NCBI GenBank assembly: GCA_028285165.1
Contig: JANQQB010000410.1
Coordinates: forward strand, 1-48,576
DNA: 48,576 nucleotides
Reading direction: 5' to 3'
From: Rhodobiaceae bacterium
GTDB lineage: Bacteria; Pseudomonadota; Alphaproteobacteria; Rhizobiales; JANQQB01
Shown in pieces: positions 36,443 through 46,497 of this stretch (its first letter is position 1; every line of letters begins with the position of its first letter). The notes beneath the pieces were generated by a model. The model did not search any database, was not told where the DNA came from, and worked only from the letters and a program-made list of their open reading frames with translations. The translations under genes were made by a program, and so were the position numbers.

Positions 36443-37336
36443 TTATGGCAACAATGCCAGAACCGCGCGATCCCGGCCTTCAAGATCTTTTACAGTCGAA
36501 CGGACAGCGAATCCGTTGGTGCGCGCAAGGTCCGAAACCGTTCCGGCCTGATCGAATCCGATTTCAACCAGAAGCAGTCCGCCTGGGTTCAGGTGGCTAT
36601 GCGCCTGGGAAAAAATCCTGCGAAAGGCTGTGTGACCATCGGCGCCGCCATCAAGCGCAATGCGCGGATCGTGGCCGGCGACTTCCGGCGCCAGGGTCTC
36701 GATGTCTGCTGTCGGAATGTAGGGCGGATTGGAGACGATGAGATCGAAACGGCCGGACAGCGCGTCGAAATAGGACATGCACGCAAACCGGCAGCGCCCG
36801 CCGACGCCATGGCGATCGGCATTGCGCCGCGCAACAGCGATCGCATCCGGACTGATATCGATGGCCAGTGCCGTCATGCGCGAACATTCCGCCAGAAGTG
36901 TCGTTGCAAGGATGCCCGACCCGGTGCCGATATCGAGGACGGTCGCATGGGGCGCCAGTTCAGCGCCGACCCGGGAAAGAACAACCTCGATCAGCGTTTC
37001 CGTGTCCGGGCGGGGTTCCAGCGTTTCAGCAGTGATCTCGAAGGGCCGACCCCAGAAGTCGCGTTCACCGGTCAGACGGGCAACGGATTCGCCGGCGAGC
37101 CGCCGGACGACCAGATCGTCTGCCCGAATTCCGTCTTCCGCATCGAGCTGCCGGTCCGGATCCGCAACCAGCCCGGCCGTCGACAGACCGGTGGCATGGC
37201 AAACCAGCCGTCTTGCATCGAGATCTGGGGTGGTCAGGCGCGATTGCCGGAACCGGTCGCGAACCCGGCGATAGAGCGCGCCGACCGTTTCCTGTCGATC
37301 GCTGCGGTCGCGGGCCAGCGTCCGGCGTTCAGACAT
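36443..37336 (-). CDS. prmC: Release factor glutamine methyltransferase PrmC (HemK)
   Basis: A 297-residue SAM-dependent enzyme that methylates the Gln of the GGQ motif in release factors. The SAM motif [10 protein letters not shown] is near residues 134-143 and the catalytic NPPY is 203-206. An N-terminal helical domain binds the release factor. It overlaps prfA by 8 nt, placing the modifying enzyme directly after its substrate gene. Confidence 0.94.
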   Translation of the reverse strand: MSERRTLARDRSDRQETVGALYRRVRDRFRQSRLTTPDLDARRLVCHATGLSTAGLVADPDRQLDAEDGIRADDLVVRRLAGESVARLTGERDFWGRPFEITAETLEPRPDTETLIEVVLSRVGAELAPHATVLDIGTGSGILATTLLAECSRMTALAIDISPDAIAVARRNADRHGVGGRCRFACMSYFDALSGRFDLIVSNPPYIPTADIETLAPEVAGHDPRIALDGGADGHTAFRRIFSQAHSHLNPGGLLLVEIGFDQAGTVSDLARTNGFAVRSTVKDLEGRDRAVLALLP

Positions 37337-38399
37337 TTTCGGCAGCGAGAAGGCTGGCCTGATGATCCGCGATCAGCGGGTCGACGATATCGTCGACGCC
37401 TTCGCCTTCCAGGACCTGATCGAGTTTGTACAAGGTCAGATTGATCCGGTGATCGGTAACGCGTCCTTGCGGGAAATTGTATGTGCGGATGCGTTCCGAA
37501 CGGTCGCCGGAACCGACCTGGCCGCGACGGGCTTCGGCGCGCTCGTCGGCGGCCTTCTGACGTTCCATGTCGTAAAGGCGGGCACGCAGGATCTGCATCG
37601 CCCGTGCCCGGTTCTGGTGCTGCGATTTCTCGCTCTGAAGCACAACGATGCCGGACGGCAGGTGCGTGATCCGGACCGCGGAATCGGTGGTGTTGACGTG
37701 CTGACCGCCGGCGCCTGACGAGCGCATGGTGTCGATGCGGATGTCTTCGGGGCTGATATCGATGTCGACGTCGTCAGCCTCCGGAAGCACGGCGACCGTT
37801 GCCGCAGAGGTATGGATGCGGCCACCGGATTCGGTCTGTGGCACACGCTGAACCCGGTGTACGCCGGACTCGAACTTCAACCGGGAGAACACGCCCTGGC
37901 CCTTGATTTCGGCAATGATCTCCTTGTAGCCGCCGGCATCGCCGTCGCTGACATTCATGACATTGACCTTCCAGCCGCGACCCTCGGCATAGCGCTGGTA
38001 CATGCGAAACAGGTCGCCGGCGAACAGCGCTGCCTCGTCGCCTCCCGTCCCGGCGCGGATCTCCAGGATCGCGTTCTTTTCATCGGCGGCGTCTTTCGGC
38101 AGGAGCAGGATCTGCAGATCTGCGCCCAGCGTTTCGAGCGAGGCCTCCAGGTCCGGGATTTCCGCCTCAGCAAGCTCCCGCATTTCCGCATCCGTGTCTT
38201 GGTCGGTGCTCAGGGCGCGCAAGTCGGCCAATTCGCTTTGTTTGGCATCGAGCTCGCGGATCTTGCCGACGACCGGCTCCAGTTCTGCGTATTCCCGGCT
38301 TAGCCGCACATAGGTTTCCGCATCCGGATTGCTCGCCATCGTCTGTTCGATGATATCGAACCGGTCGAGCAGGGCGTCGAGTTTTTCGCGGGCAAACAT
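37329..38399 (-). CDS. prfA: Peptide chain release factor 1
   Basis: A 356-residue factor that recognises UAA and UAG. The peptidyl-hydrolysis GGQ (GAGGQHVN) is at residues 231-233, with Gln233 the PrmC target. The stop-codon-reading PxT tripeptide is PQT at about 187-189. ATG 38399 gives the standard start; the frame extends to 38456 inside ptsP. Order ptsP-prfA-prmC; prmC overlaps by 8 nt. Confidence 0.95.
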   Translation of the reverse strand: MFAREKLDALLDRFDIIEQTMASNPDAETYVRLSREYAELEPVVGKIRELDAKQSELADLRALSTDQDTDAEMRELAEAEIPDLEASLETLGADLQILLLPKDAADEKNAILEIRAGTGGDEAALFAGDLFRMYQRYAEGRGWKVNVMNVSDGDAGGYKEIIAEIKGQGVFSRLKFESGVHRVQRVPQTESGGRIHTSAATVAVLPEADDVDIDISPEDIRIDTMRSSGAGGQHVNTTDSAVRITHLPSGIVVLQSEKSQHQNRARAMQILRARLYDMERQKAADERAEARRGQVGSGDRSERIRTYNFPQGRVTDHRINLTLYKLDQVLEGEGVDDIVDPLIADHQASLLAAENV

Positions 38400-38427
38400 G
38401 GATTGCGGCTCTATTGACGTATCGGCA

Positions 38428-40695
38428 TCAGATCGACAGACCGTTGTCTTCGGCAAAGTCTTGAAGGAACGCCCGGATATCGGCCTCGCGTCCGGCCGGT
38501 TCGAGACGCGGCAGCAAGCGGGCCGTCAACCGGGCGAGATCCAGTTGCAGGACCATCGCCTTGATCGGGCCGATCCCGGCCGGTGACATGGATATCGACC
38601 GGTAGCCAAGCGCCAGCAGGGCCATCGCCTCCGGCGGGCGCCCGGCGATCTCACCGCACAGGGTCAAGGGAATGTGCGCCTGCTTCGCCGCGTCCGCGAT
38701 CTTCTTCAGGGCGCGCAGGAAGGACGGATTCAAGGTGTCGAAACGACCGGAAACACGAGGATTTCCCCGGTCCGCGGCCATCATGAACTGGAACAGGTCA
38801 TTGGTTCCCACCGACACGAACTGGGCCACAGTCATCAATTCCTCAAGCTGGAACAGCAGCGAGGGGACTTCGAGCATGGCGCCGAGACGGATCGATTCGG
38901 CGATTTTGTGGTTGTGGTTGCGGGCGAAGCGGATCTCCCGTTCGACGAGTTCGCGCGCCAGGCGGATTTCCGAGACATCGGCCACCATCGGCAGCATGAC
39001 GCGCAAGTCCCGTCCTGCGGCGGCGCGCAGCAGCGCCCGAATCTGGGTGCGGAACAGGGCCGGCCGATCGAGCCCCAAGCGGATTGCCCGCCAGCCCATT
39101 GAGGGGTTTTCCTCCGGAATCGCGTCAAGATAGGGCAGAACCTTGTCGCCACCGACGTCCAGAGTGCGGAAGACCACGGGCCGGTCGCCGGCCTCTTCCA
39201 GGATCCGTTCATAGAACGCCTGCTGTTCGCGCAACCGCGGCAGGCTCGCGGAAATCATGAATTGCAGCTCGGTCCGGAACAGCCCGACGCCGCGCGCGCC
39301 GGTTTCTTCAAGATGCGGCATGTCGAATGGCAGGCCGGCATTGATCATGAGGGTGATCTCGGTGCCGTCCCGGGTGATTGCCGGCTTGTTTTTCAAGCGC
39401 CGGTACTGAGCCTGCCGACGGGCCCGCAGGCGGACCTTCTCGCTGTACGCCGCTTCAACGTCGCTTTGAGGGCGGATATGCACTTCGCCCGAATCCGCAT
39501 CGACGATAATCGGGTCGCCGGTTTCCACCAGCGAGACGATGCCCTTGATCTGGCCGAGCGAAGGCAGGCCGAGGGCCTTGGCGACGATCGATACGTGGCT
39601 CGTCGGGCCGCCGTCCTCCAGGATGACGCCGCGCAGCCGATCCAGATCGTAGTCCAGGAGTTCGGCCGGGCCCATATTGCGGGCGACCAGAACGGTGTCG
39701 CGGTAAAGGCCGCCTTGCTCCTTGTCGTCCCGGTCGACCAGCAGCCGGAGCAGACGGTTGGCCAGGTCGTCCAGATCATGCAGGCGTTCGCGCAGATAAG
39801 GATCGCGCTGGCGCAACATGCGGGCCCGGGTGTCGGATTGCACACGCTCGACCGCCGCCTCGGCCGTCAGACCGTTGCGTACGGCATCCTCGAGCTTGGC
39901 CACCCAGCCTCGATCGTGGGCAAACATGCGATAGGCTTCGAGCACCTCGCGGTGTTCGCCCATATGCGCGACTTCACCGCGTGCCAGCATGTCGTCAACC
40001 GACATGCGCATTTCCCGGATGCCCTTCTCAAGCCTTTCGAGCTCGGTTTCCACGTCCTCCGCAATCAGGTTGCGGACAACCACCCGCGGCTCGTGCAGCA
40101 CGACATGGCCGAGCCCGATGCCTTCCGACAGCGACAGACCGTGCAGGGCCAGCGGACGTTTCATGTCCAGTTCCGAGCCCTGGGTCTGCAGGCCCTGCAA
40201 CTCGCCGGTCGCGATCATCTCCGCGATGACCATCGCCGTGGTCTGCAGCGCCTCCATCTCCTCGTCGATATAGGTTCGGTGCGCGCGGTTCTGGACAACG
40301 AGTACGCCCAGCGTGCGCCCGGCCCGCAGGATCGGAACGCCGAGGAACGAATGGTATTCCTCTTCCCCGGTTTCCGGCAGATAGGCGAAGGAGGGATGCG
40401 ATTGCGCGTCGCGCAGATTGAGCGGGCGCGCCTCGTCGGCGATCACGCCGACCAGACCTTCGCCGATGCGCAGACCGGTCTGGTGCACGGCTTCCGGCTT
40501 CAGTCCTTCGGTGGCGAACAATTCAAGGACATCGTCCGCACGCAGAATGTAGACCGAGCAGACTTCCGCAACCATGTTGGCGGCGATGTGCGCGACGATC
40601 TTGTCCAGCCGTTCCTGCGCGCCGATCGGCTCTGCCATGACTTCGCGCAGACGGCGCAAAAGCAGGCGAGGACCGGCCAGTGACCCTCGGATCAT
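38428..40695 (-). CDS. ptsP: PTS-Ntr enzyme I (phosphoenolpyruvate-protein phosphotransferase PtsP)
   Basis: A 755-residue cytoplasmic enzyme that starts the nitrogen PTS by autophosphorylating from PEP and passing phosphate to NPr. An N-terminal GAF domain (about residues 1-165), which senses glutamine in related proteins, precedes the enzyme I body. The phospho-His is in [15 protein letters not shown], and the catalytic Cys in LTLCGEIAG near the C-terminus. Leftward, between lysC and prfA, 28 bp before prfA. Confidence 0.95.
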   Translation of the reverse strand: MIRGSLAGPRLLLRRLREVMAEPIGAQERLDKIVAHIAANMVAEVCSVYILRADDVLELFATEGLKPEAVHQTGLRIGEGLVGVIADEARPLNLRDAQSHPSFAYLPETGEEEYHSFLGVPILRAGRTLGVLVVQNRAHRTYIDEEMEALQTTAMVIAEMIATGELQGLQTQGSELDMKRPLALHGLSLSEGIGLGHVVLHEPRVVVRNLIAEDVETELERLEKGIREMRMSVDDMLARGEVAHMGEHREVLEAYRMFAHDRGWVAKLEDAVRNGLTAEAAVERVQSDTRARMLRQRDPYLRERLHDLDDLANRLLRLLVDRDDKEQGGLYRDTVLVARNMGPAELLDYDLDRLRGVILEDGGPTSHVSIVAKALGLPSLGQIKGIVSLVETGDPIIVDADSGEVHIRPQSDVEAAYSEKVRLRARRQAQYRRLKNKPAITRDGTEITLMINAGLPFDMPHLEETGARGVGLFRTELQFMISASLPRLREQQAFYERILEEAGDRPVVFRTLDVGGDKVLPYLDAIPEENPSMGWRAIRLGLDRPALFRTQIRALLRAAAGRDLRVMLPMVADVSEIRLARELVEREIRFARNHNHKIAESIRLGAMLEVPSLLFQLEELMTVAQFVSVGTNDLFQFMMAADRGNPRVSGRFDTLNPSFLRALKKIADAAKQAHIPLTLCGEIAGRPPEAMALLALGYRSISMSPAGIGPIKAMVLQLDLARLTARLLPRLEPAGREADIRAFLQDFAEDNGLSI

Positions 40696-40797
40696 AAAGG
40701 GGATCCTTGCGACATGTCGACGGCCGCCGGCCTGCCCCGCCGGGAGGCCGAGCGTGCCTTGCAGACCTCGAATGGGTGGGTGCGCCTCAAAGCACCG

Positions 40798-42051
40798 CTA
40801 AACGTCATCCAGTCCGTATACCGAATGCAGGGAGCGAACCGCAAGCTCCGTATAGGCCGAATCGATCAGCACGCTGATCTTGATTTCGGACGTTGTGATC
40901 GCCCGGATGTTGATGCCCTTGTCGGCGAGCGCCCGAAAGGCTTCCGCCGCCACACCGGCATGCGAGCGCATGCCGACGCCAACGATCGAAATCTTGACGA
41001 CGTCTTCGGCGCCTTCCAGCAACTGAAATCCGATATCCGCAGAGGCGGATTCCAGAACCGACAGCGAGCGGTCGTAATCCGTGGCCGGAACGGTGAAGGT
41101 GATGTCGGCCGTCGACCCGTCGGCGGATATCGTTTGCACGATCATGTCGACATTGATGTGAGCCTCGGCAAGCGGAACGAAGACACTGGCGGCGACACCG
41201 GGTTTGTCCGGCACGTTGCGGAGCGAGATCTGAGCCTCGTCCTTCGACGCGGCAATGCCCGTAACATTTTGCTTTTCCACGATTTCTTCCTCATCGCATA
41301 TCAACGTGCCGTCCGGCAGATTGGCACCGGAGAGACCCTGGGCATCGGGGTCCCCGAAACTGGAACGCACGAAGACCGGAACCGAGTGCACCATGGCCAG
41401 TTCGACCGAGCGAACCTGCAGGACCTTGGCCCCAAGCGACGCGAGTTCCAGCATTTCCTCGTATGAGACACGGTCGAGCCGCGTCGCCTTCGGCACGATG
41501 CGCGGATCGGTGGTGTAGACGCCATCGACATCGGTATAGATGTCGCAGCGGTCCGCTTCGATGGCCGCGGCAAGCGCGACGGCGCTGGTATCGGATCCGC
41601 CGCGCCCGAGCGTCGTCACACGGTTGTTGGGTCCCAACCCCTGAAAGCCGGCGACAACAGCAACCTGACCGGCGGCGAGGCGCTGGCGCAACATATCGCA
41701 TTCGATCGACTGGATGCGGGCCGAACCGTGGGCTTCATCGGTGTGTAAGGCGATCTGCCATCCCAGCCAGGACCGGGCATCGATGCCCATCGATTGAAGC
41801 ACGATCGCAAGCAGGCCGCTGGTCACCTGTTCGCCGGACGACACGATCGCATCGTATTCGCGCGCATCGTGCAGCGGAGCAGCCTCCCGACACAGCCGGA
41901 CCAGTTCGTTGGTCTTGCCGGCCATGGCGGAAACCACCACGGCCACTTCGTTGCCCGCGTCAACTTCTCGTTTGACATGACGGGCTACGTTGCGAATACG
42001 ATCAAGGTCGGCAACCGATGTGCCGCCGAATTTCATTGCCAGACGTGCCAT
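40798..42051 (-). CDS. lysC: Aspartate kinase
   Basis: A 417-residue kinase phosphorylating aspartate, the first step to lysine, threonine and methionine. The N-terminal KFGGTSV (residues 7-13) and TTLGRGGSDTSA bind substrates and nucleotide. Two C-terminal ACT domains (from GIAASKDEAQ, and VKISIVGVGMRSHAG) allow feedback inhibition. ATG 42051 gives the family start; the frame extends into the ubiG region. An internal start could yield a separate beta subunit, as in related enzymes. Confidence 0.95.
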   Translation of the reverse strand: MARLAMKFGGTSVADLDRIRNVARHVKREVDAGNEVAVVVSAMAGKTNELVRLCREAAPLHDAREYDAIVSSGEQVTSGLLAIVLQSMGIDARSWLGWQIALHTDEAHGSARIQSIECDMLRQRLAAGQVAVVAGFQGLGPNNRVTTLGRGGSDTSAVALAAAIEADRCDIYTDVDGVYTTDPRIVPKATRLDRVSYEEMLELASLGAKVLQVRSVELAMVHSVPVFVRSSFGDPDAQGLSGANLPDGTLICDEEEIVEKQNVTGIAASKDEAQISLRNVPDKPGVAASVFVPLAEAHINVDMIVQTISADGSTADITFTVPATDYDRSLSVLESASADIGFQLLEGAEDVVKISIVGVGMRSHAGVAAEAFRALADKGINIRAITTSEIKISVLIDSAYTELAVRSLHSVYGLDDV

Positions 42052-42207
42052 GGATTTCGTTTCGAATGCGGCTGGAAGGCGAACACGCGCGATGAAGGCG
42101 GTTGCATACAGGGATCCGGCACGCTCCGCAACAGGCCGACCGTGGAGGTATGCACGGGTCCGCGCCCGGCGGCTCAGGTGTCGCCGGCCTATCGGAGGAT
42201 CGATATC

Positions 42208-42972
42208 ATGACCGGCACGCCGCAGACCGCCGCTTCCGACGCTCAGCCGTCCGTGAGTGCCGAGGAACTGGCGCGGTTTTCCGCTATTGCTGAGGACTGG
42301 TGGGACCCGAACGGCAAGTTCAAACCGTTGCACCGCCTCAACCCGGTTCGTCTGGACTATATCCGGTCCCGTCTGTGCGATCACTTCCAGCGCGATCGAC
42401 GCGCGTCCGGCGCGCTCGACGGCTTGCGGCTCCTCGATATCGGTTGCGGCGGCGGCCTCCTGGCCGAGCCGCTCGCCCGTCAGGGTGCGCGTGTCACGGC
42501 CATCGATCCTTCGGAAAAGACGATCGGCGTGGCCCGGGCCCATGCTCAGCAGACCGGGGTCTCCGTTGATTATCGGGCGACGACCGCGGAGGCTTTGCTA
42601 GCCGAGGGCGAGCATTTCGATTGTGTGACGGCGCTTGAAGTCGTTGAACATGTCACCGACGTGCCGGCCTTCGTTGCCACGTGTGCGGCGCTGGTCGGCC
42701 CTGACGGCCTGTTCATCGGATCGACGCTCAACCGCACCCTGAAATCCTATGCCCTTGCCATTGTCGGCGCGGAGCGCGTCATGCGCTGGTTGCCGGTCGG
42801 AACGCATGATTTCCAGAAATTCGTGCGCCCGTCGGAATTCGAACGGGCGATCCATGCGGGCGGCCTCAGCGTGGTCGACACGGCGGGGATCATCTATGAT
42901 CCCTTGAGCGGCGGCTGGCGGCTGTCTGCTCGCGACCTCGACGTGAACTATCTGATCACCGCACGGCGGTGA
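42208..42972 (+). CDS. ubiG: Ubiquinone biosynthesis O-methyltransferase UbiG
   Basis: A 254-residue SAM enzyme that performs both O-methylations of ubiquinone biosynthesis. The SAM motif LLDIGCGGGLL is at about residues 75-85, and WWDPNGKFKPLH and GTHDFQKFVRPSE are diagnostic. GGAGGA lies 9 nt before ATG 42208. The frame is open from 41794 inside lysC, but this start is clear. Divergent from lysC with a 156-bp gap, and convergent with the TetR gene after 14 bp. Confidence 0.95.
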   Translation: MTGTPQTAASDAQPSVSAEELARFSAIAEDWWDPNGKFKPLHRLNPVRLDYIRSRLCDHFQRDRRASGALDGLRLLDIGCGGGLLAEPLARQGARVTAIDPSEKTIGVARAHAQQTGVSVDYRATTAEALLAEGEHFDCVTALEVVEHVTDVPAFVATCAALVGPDGLFIGSTLNRTLKSYALAIVGAERVMRWLPVGTHDFQKFVRPSEFERAIHAGGLSVVDTAGIIYDPLSGGWRLSARDLDVNYLITARR

Positions 42973-42986
42973 GAAAGCGGCGCGGG

Positions 42987-43553
42987 TCAGCGGCCGGGTG
43001 AGCGGATCGTGGCGCGCAATTCGGTCAGCGTGGTCGTGAGGTAGTCCGACGACCCATAGGCATGCGAGAGGGCTATCGCACCCTGCCAGGTCGTGATGAT
43101 GTTCCGGGCGCGCGCCTTTGGATCGGGTAGGCCGGCCTCGCGCAAGGTGTCCTCCAGCCACCTCTCCAGCACGGTCAGGGCATCGGCGCTTTGAGCGGCG
43201 GCGTCCTTGTCGTGGCGTTTGAAATCCGCGGCACCGCGGGAGATCGGACAACCGCGCCGGGTTCTGGCGTCAGTCAAGGTGTCGAGAATGTCGATAAATC
43301 GATCCAGCCGTTCAAAGGCCGAACCGGCCTGGCGGTCCAGGTCGTGAACGAGTTCCCGACTCTGGGCGACGAACAGGTCAGCAACGGCCCGGGCAATGTG
43401 CACCTTGGTCTTGAAGTAATAGTAGACATTTCCGAGCGGGATTCCGGCGCTCTTGGCGATGTCGGCCAGCGACGTCGCATCGAAGCCCTTTTCCCAGAAA
43501 AGGTCGGCCGCCGCATGCACGAGGCGGTCCTTCTTGTCGGATCTGCGGGCCAT
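42987..43553 (-). CDS. TetR/AcrR family transcriptional regulator
   Basis: A 188-residue regulator with an N-terminal HTH at about residues 28-47 (SLADIAKSAGIPLGNVYYYF). The C-terminal ligand-binding domain shows RRGCPISRGAADF and resembles the AcuR/TetR_C branch. The start is decided by SD position: an in-frame ATG at 43568 is itself part of the GGAGGA that precedes ATG 43553. It faces an SDR gene across a 174-bp gap with a 17-bp palindrome, so it probably represses the SDR and itself. Confidence 0.9.
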   Translation of the reverse strand: MARRSDKKDRLVHAAADLFWEKGFDATSLADIAKSAGIPLGNVYYYFKTKVHIARAVADLFVAQSRELVHDLDRQAGSAFERLDRFIDILDTLTDARTRRGCPISRGAADFKRHDKDAAAQSADALTVLERWLEDTLREAGLPDPKARARNIITTWQGAIALSHAYGSSDYLTTTLTELRATIRSPGR

Positions 43554-43593
43554 GCCGTCTTCCTCCATTGAGCGACCGCAATCGGATGCGTCG

Positions 43594-43610
43594 GCGACGA
43601 TATGCGTCGC
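43594..43610. promoter_or_regulatory. 17-bp palindrome, candidate TetR-family operator
   Basis: GCGACG and CGTCGC flank a 5-nt ATATG spacer, a perfect inverted repeat of the size bound by TetR dimers. It lies in the divergent gap between the regulator and the SDR gene. Confidence 0.45.
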
Positions 43611-43631
43611 GGCGGGTCCGTCGGTTTTTGC

Positions 43632-43660
43632 TTGCCGGGTCGCGTCTCCTTCTGTTTATC
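43632..43660 (+). promoter_or_regulatory. Weak promoter candidate for the SDR gene
   Basis: TTGCCG, 17-bp spacer, TTTATC, 22 bp downstream of the 17-bp palindrome. Modest match to sigma-70. Confidence 0.28.
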
Positions 43661-43727
43661 CGAATGCACGGTTTTGACCAGACGGGGCGATCGGGTTCTC
43701 AGGATCCGGCCCGAACGCGGAGGCGGC

Positions 43728-44561
43728 GTGGACAGAACGATATTGATCACCGGGTGCTCGTCGGGAATTGGCCACACCTGTGCGCTTGGCATGAAAGGGC
43801 GTGGTTGGACGGTGTTTGCCACGGCCCGATCCGCCGAGGATTGCGCGGCGCTGGAGGCCGCGGGCCTCACCGCGATCGTGCTCGATTACGGCGATCCGGA
43901 TTCGATCGCAGCCTGCCTGGACACGGTTCTGGCGAAGACCGGCGGCGGGTTGACGGCGCTCTTCAACAATGGTGCCTACGGGCAGCCGGGCGCCGTCGAA
44001 GATCTGCGCCCGGACGTATTGCGTGCCCAGTTTGAGGCCAACTTCTTCGGCTGGCACGATCTCACCCGTCGGGTCGTGCCCGTTATGCGGCGGCAAGGTG
44101 CCGGCCGCATCGTGCAGTGCTCCTCAGTGCTCGGCTTTGTCGGACTGAAGTTTCGCGGCGCCTACGTGGCCAGCAAATACGCGCTGGAAGGCCTCACCGA
44201 CTGCCTGCGCCTGGAATTGCGGGGCAGCGGTATCTTCGTCAGCCTGATCCAACCAGGACCGATTGAAACGCGCTTCACCGAAAATGCTGTCCGGGCATTC
44301 GACCAGAACATCGATGCGGAGGCCTCGGCCTTCCGCGATGCCTACGAGCGGCGCAAACGCCACTTGCAGGACGGCGGCGAAAGCCGCTTCAAGCTCGGAC
44401 CGGAAGCGGTGCTCGAGCGATTGATCCACGCGGTTGAACATCCGCGTCCGAAACCGCGTTATCAGGTGACGACGCCGACCTTTGTCATGGACGGATTGCG
44501 CCGCCTGTTGCCGACCCGGGCGCTGGACCGACTGGCCGCCAAGATCTCCGATTCGCAATGA
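43728..44561 (+). CDS. Short-chain dehydrogenase/reductase
   Basis: A 277-residue NAD(P)-dependent oxidoreductase. TGCSSGIG (8-15) is the cofactor loop, NNGAYGQPG stands in for NNAG, and Ser133, Tyr146 and Lys150 form the catalytic triad (YVASKYA). It resembles the retinol/steroid dehydrogenase-like classical SDRs with a long C-terminus. GGAGG lies 4 nt before GTG 43728; the frame opens earlier at 43602. It is divergent from the TetR gene, its probable regulator. Substrate unknown. Confidence 0.9.
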   Translation: MDRTILITGCSSGIGHTCALGMKGRGWTVFATARSAEDCAALEAAGLTAIVLDYGDPDSIAACLDTVLAKTGGGLTALFNNGAYGQPGAVEDLRPDVLRAQFEANFFGWHDLTRRVVPVMRRQGAGRIVQCSSVLGFVGLKFRGAYVASKYALEGLTDCLRLELRGSGIFVSLIQPGPIETRFTENAVRAFDQNIDAEASAFRDAYERRKRHLQDGGESRFKLGPEAVLERLIHAVEHPRPKPRYQVTTPTFVMDGLRRLLPTRALDRLAAKISDSQ

Positions 44562-44733
44562 GAGGCGCGATCCGTTCGCCCCGCAACCGCGTATCCCGCC
44601 TTTGACAGAGCCCCTGCAGCCGCGTACCTGCAGTGGGCCATGTTGCGAAGGCTTTGACGGAGGCGGCATGCGGGACGTGCCGTCTTGGCGACGTCCTTCG
44701 CTTCCGCCGACAAATCGAAAGGCTGCCACGCCC

Positions 44734-44931
44734 ATGCCCCAGATCCTCAATGCGCTCGTGCCGATCGCGATCGGCGCCGTTGCCATCGTACTTCTGCTGG
44801 GGCTGCGGAACATGATGCGCAACAACAGCGCCAACACCTCTCAGAAGCTCATGCGCTGGCGCGTGATCCTGCAGGCCGTTGCCATCGTCGTCATCATGGC
44901 AGCGATTTTCGTGCGCCAATCGTCGGGCTGA
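44734..44931 (+). CDS. Twin transmembrane (HIG1-like) protein
   Basis: A 65-residue inner-membrane protein with two hydrophobic helices (about residues 5-25 and 45-60) joined by a polar loop RNMMRNNSANTSQKLMRWR. The loop and second helix resemble HIG1-domain proteins that associate with cytochrome oxidase. Alphaproteobacteria often place this gene near the PduO-type adenosyltransferase, as here. ATG 44734 has AAAGG about 10 nt upstream. Confidence 0.85.
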   Translation: MPQILNALVPIAIGAVAIVLLLGLRNMMRNNSANTSQKLMRWRVILQAVAIVVIMAAIFVRQSSG

Positions 44932-44977
44932 CCGGTTCCCGCGGTCGCTTGCCGGTTTCGTCACCTGATGCGGAGTG

Positions 44978-45008
44978 TTGACTCTCGGCAACAGCCCCAT
45001 CCTTAAAT
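44978..45008 (+). promoter_or_regulatory. Weak promoter candidate before the PagL-like gene
   Basis: TTGACT, a 19-bp spacer, TTAAAT in the 237-bp gap. The spacer is long, so the call is tentative. Confidence 0.28.
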
Positions 45009-45168
45009 GCCTGGACCCGAGCCTTTTAATGGTCTGTCGACCGATGTTCCGCTAAGGAAGTCAGGTGGAACGGGGACCGATCGCGTCGATTCGCCGCGGA
45101 TCGGATGCGCCAGTGCGCAGGCGAGAGACCGGTCGATGCCGCAAGGCACGGCCGGAAAGGGTACGGAC

Positions 45169-45771
45169 GTGACGGACTATCGATTTGGCCTGAAAAGACT
45201 TTTTGCCGGACTGGCCCTGGCTGCATTGACCTTCCTGCATGGCCCGGCGAACGTGACTGCCGCCGATTTCGGAGATCCGCCGCCCAATCCGTTCGATGTG
45301 CCGTTCATCGACGAAGTGCGCGCCGGTGCCTATTACACCAATCCGGACCAGGCGGAACGTGGCGCTATCGTCCAGTTCGAAGCGATCTTCTCGCAGTTCA
45401 TTTCGCACGATTTCGGCAACACCTATATCAATGCGCTCCTGCTGCCGCGTGTTCATGTCGGCGGCAACATCAACGTGACCGGCGACACGAGTGTGGCCTA
45501 TGCCGGCCTGACCTGGCAATTGCCGGTCTACGGACCGCTTTTCCTGGAAGGAACCTTCGGCGGCGGCGTCCACAACGGTGAGCACGACAATGCCGGGCCT
45601 GATCGCCAAGCGCTCGGATGTCCGCTGGCATTCCGCGAATCCGGATCCATCGGCCTCGCTTTCGATCGGTTCACGGTGCTCGGCACGGTCGAACACCTGT
45701 CGAATGCCGGGCTGTGTTCCCAGAACGATGGCCTGACGAATTTCGGCGTCCGCGTCGGGTACAAATTCTGA
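45169..45771 (+). CDS. PagL-like lipid A deacylase (acyloxyacyl hydrolase family)
   Basis: A 200-residue outer-membrane beta-barrel protein. The GTG at 45169 gives a classic signal peptide (basic n-region, FAGLALAALTFL core) cleaved near VTA-ADFG; an ATG at 45136 is the alternative. The C-terminal part has VEHLSNAGLC (His176, Ser178, Asn179), the PagL active-site pattern, and the chain ends in Phe as barrel proteins do. PagL removes the 3-O acyl chain of lipid A. Family membership is fair; activity is inferred. Confidence 0.78.
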   Translation: MTDYRFGLKRLFAGLALAALTFLHGPANVTAADFGDPPPNPFDVPFIDEVRAGAYYTNPDQAERGAIVQFEAIFSQFISHDFGNTYINALLLPRVHVGGNINVTGDTSVAYAGLTWQLPVYGPLFLEGTFGGGVHNGEHDNAGPDRQALGCPLAFRESGSIGLAFDRFTVLGTVEHLSNAGLCSQNDGLTNFGVRVGYKF

Positions 45772-45848
45772 CTCGGCCGTCCGCGCGCCCTATATCCGGA
45801 CGCAGATTGGATCCCGGCGTGTTGCCGGAACGGATGTGAGGCGGACGC

Positions 45849-46430
45849 GTGGTTACACTGAACAAGATCTACACCAAGACCGGAGACCAGGGCGACACAG
45901 CGCTCGGAACCGGCGAAAGGCGGCTGAAATCCGATACGCGTGTTGCCGCCTACGGGACAGTCGACGAAACCAATTCGCAGACAGGTGTCGCCCGCCTCGC
46001 CGTTGCACCGCACCATCCGGATCTGGACGCCATGCTCGGCCGGATCCAGAACGATCTGTTTGATCTGGGTGCCGATCTCGCGACACCGGAAAGCGACGAA
46101 CCGCTCGGCTATGAGCCGCTGCGCGTCACGCCCGAGCAAGTGGAGCGGTTGGAAAGCGAGATCGACCTCCTCAATGCGGATCTGCAGCCGCTGAAATCCT
46201 TCGTATTGCCGGGCGGCAGTCCCGCTTCCGCCCATTTGCACGTCTGCCGGACGGTTTCCCGCCGGGCGGAGCGGCTTATGGTGGCGCTGAGCCAGACGGA
46301 AGGCGAAAAGGTTTCCGACGCGGCGCTTAAGTACATCAATCGTCTTTCAGACTTCTTTTTCGTCGCCGCACGGTGGACAAACGACAAGGGCGAGGCCGAT
46401 ATTCTCTGGGTTCCGGGCAAGAACCGCTGA
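45849..46430 (+). CDS. Cob(I)alamin adenosyltransferase, PduO type
   Basis: A 193-residue ATP:corrinoid adenosyltransferase that makes adenosylcobalamin. The N-terminal IYTKTGDQGDTALGTG is the ATP-binding motif, and GTVDETNSQ, RVAAYG and LPGGSPASAHLHVCRTVSRRAER complete the PduO signature. GTG 45849 gives the standard N-terminus. The rhomboid gene follows after 67 bp. No cobalamin riboswitch was seen upstream. Confidence 0.94.
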   Translation: MVTLNKIYTKTGDQGDTALGTGERRLKSDTRVAAYGTVDETNSQTGVARLAVAPHHPDLDAMLGRIQNDLFDLGADLATPESDEPLGYEPLRVTPEQVERLESEIDLLNADLQPLKSFVLPGGSPASAHLHVCRTVSRRAERLMVALSQTEGEKVSDAALKYINRLSDFFFVAARWTNDKGEADILWVPGKNR

Positions 46431-46497
46431 CACCGGGCGAAATCGCCGGCGCGCGTTGTCCGATCCCTAGAAAAGCCGAACGCAGGAGCGACGGGCC

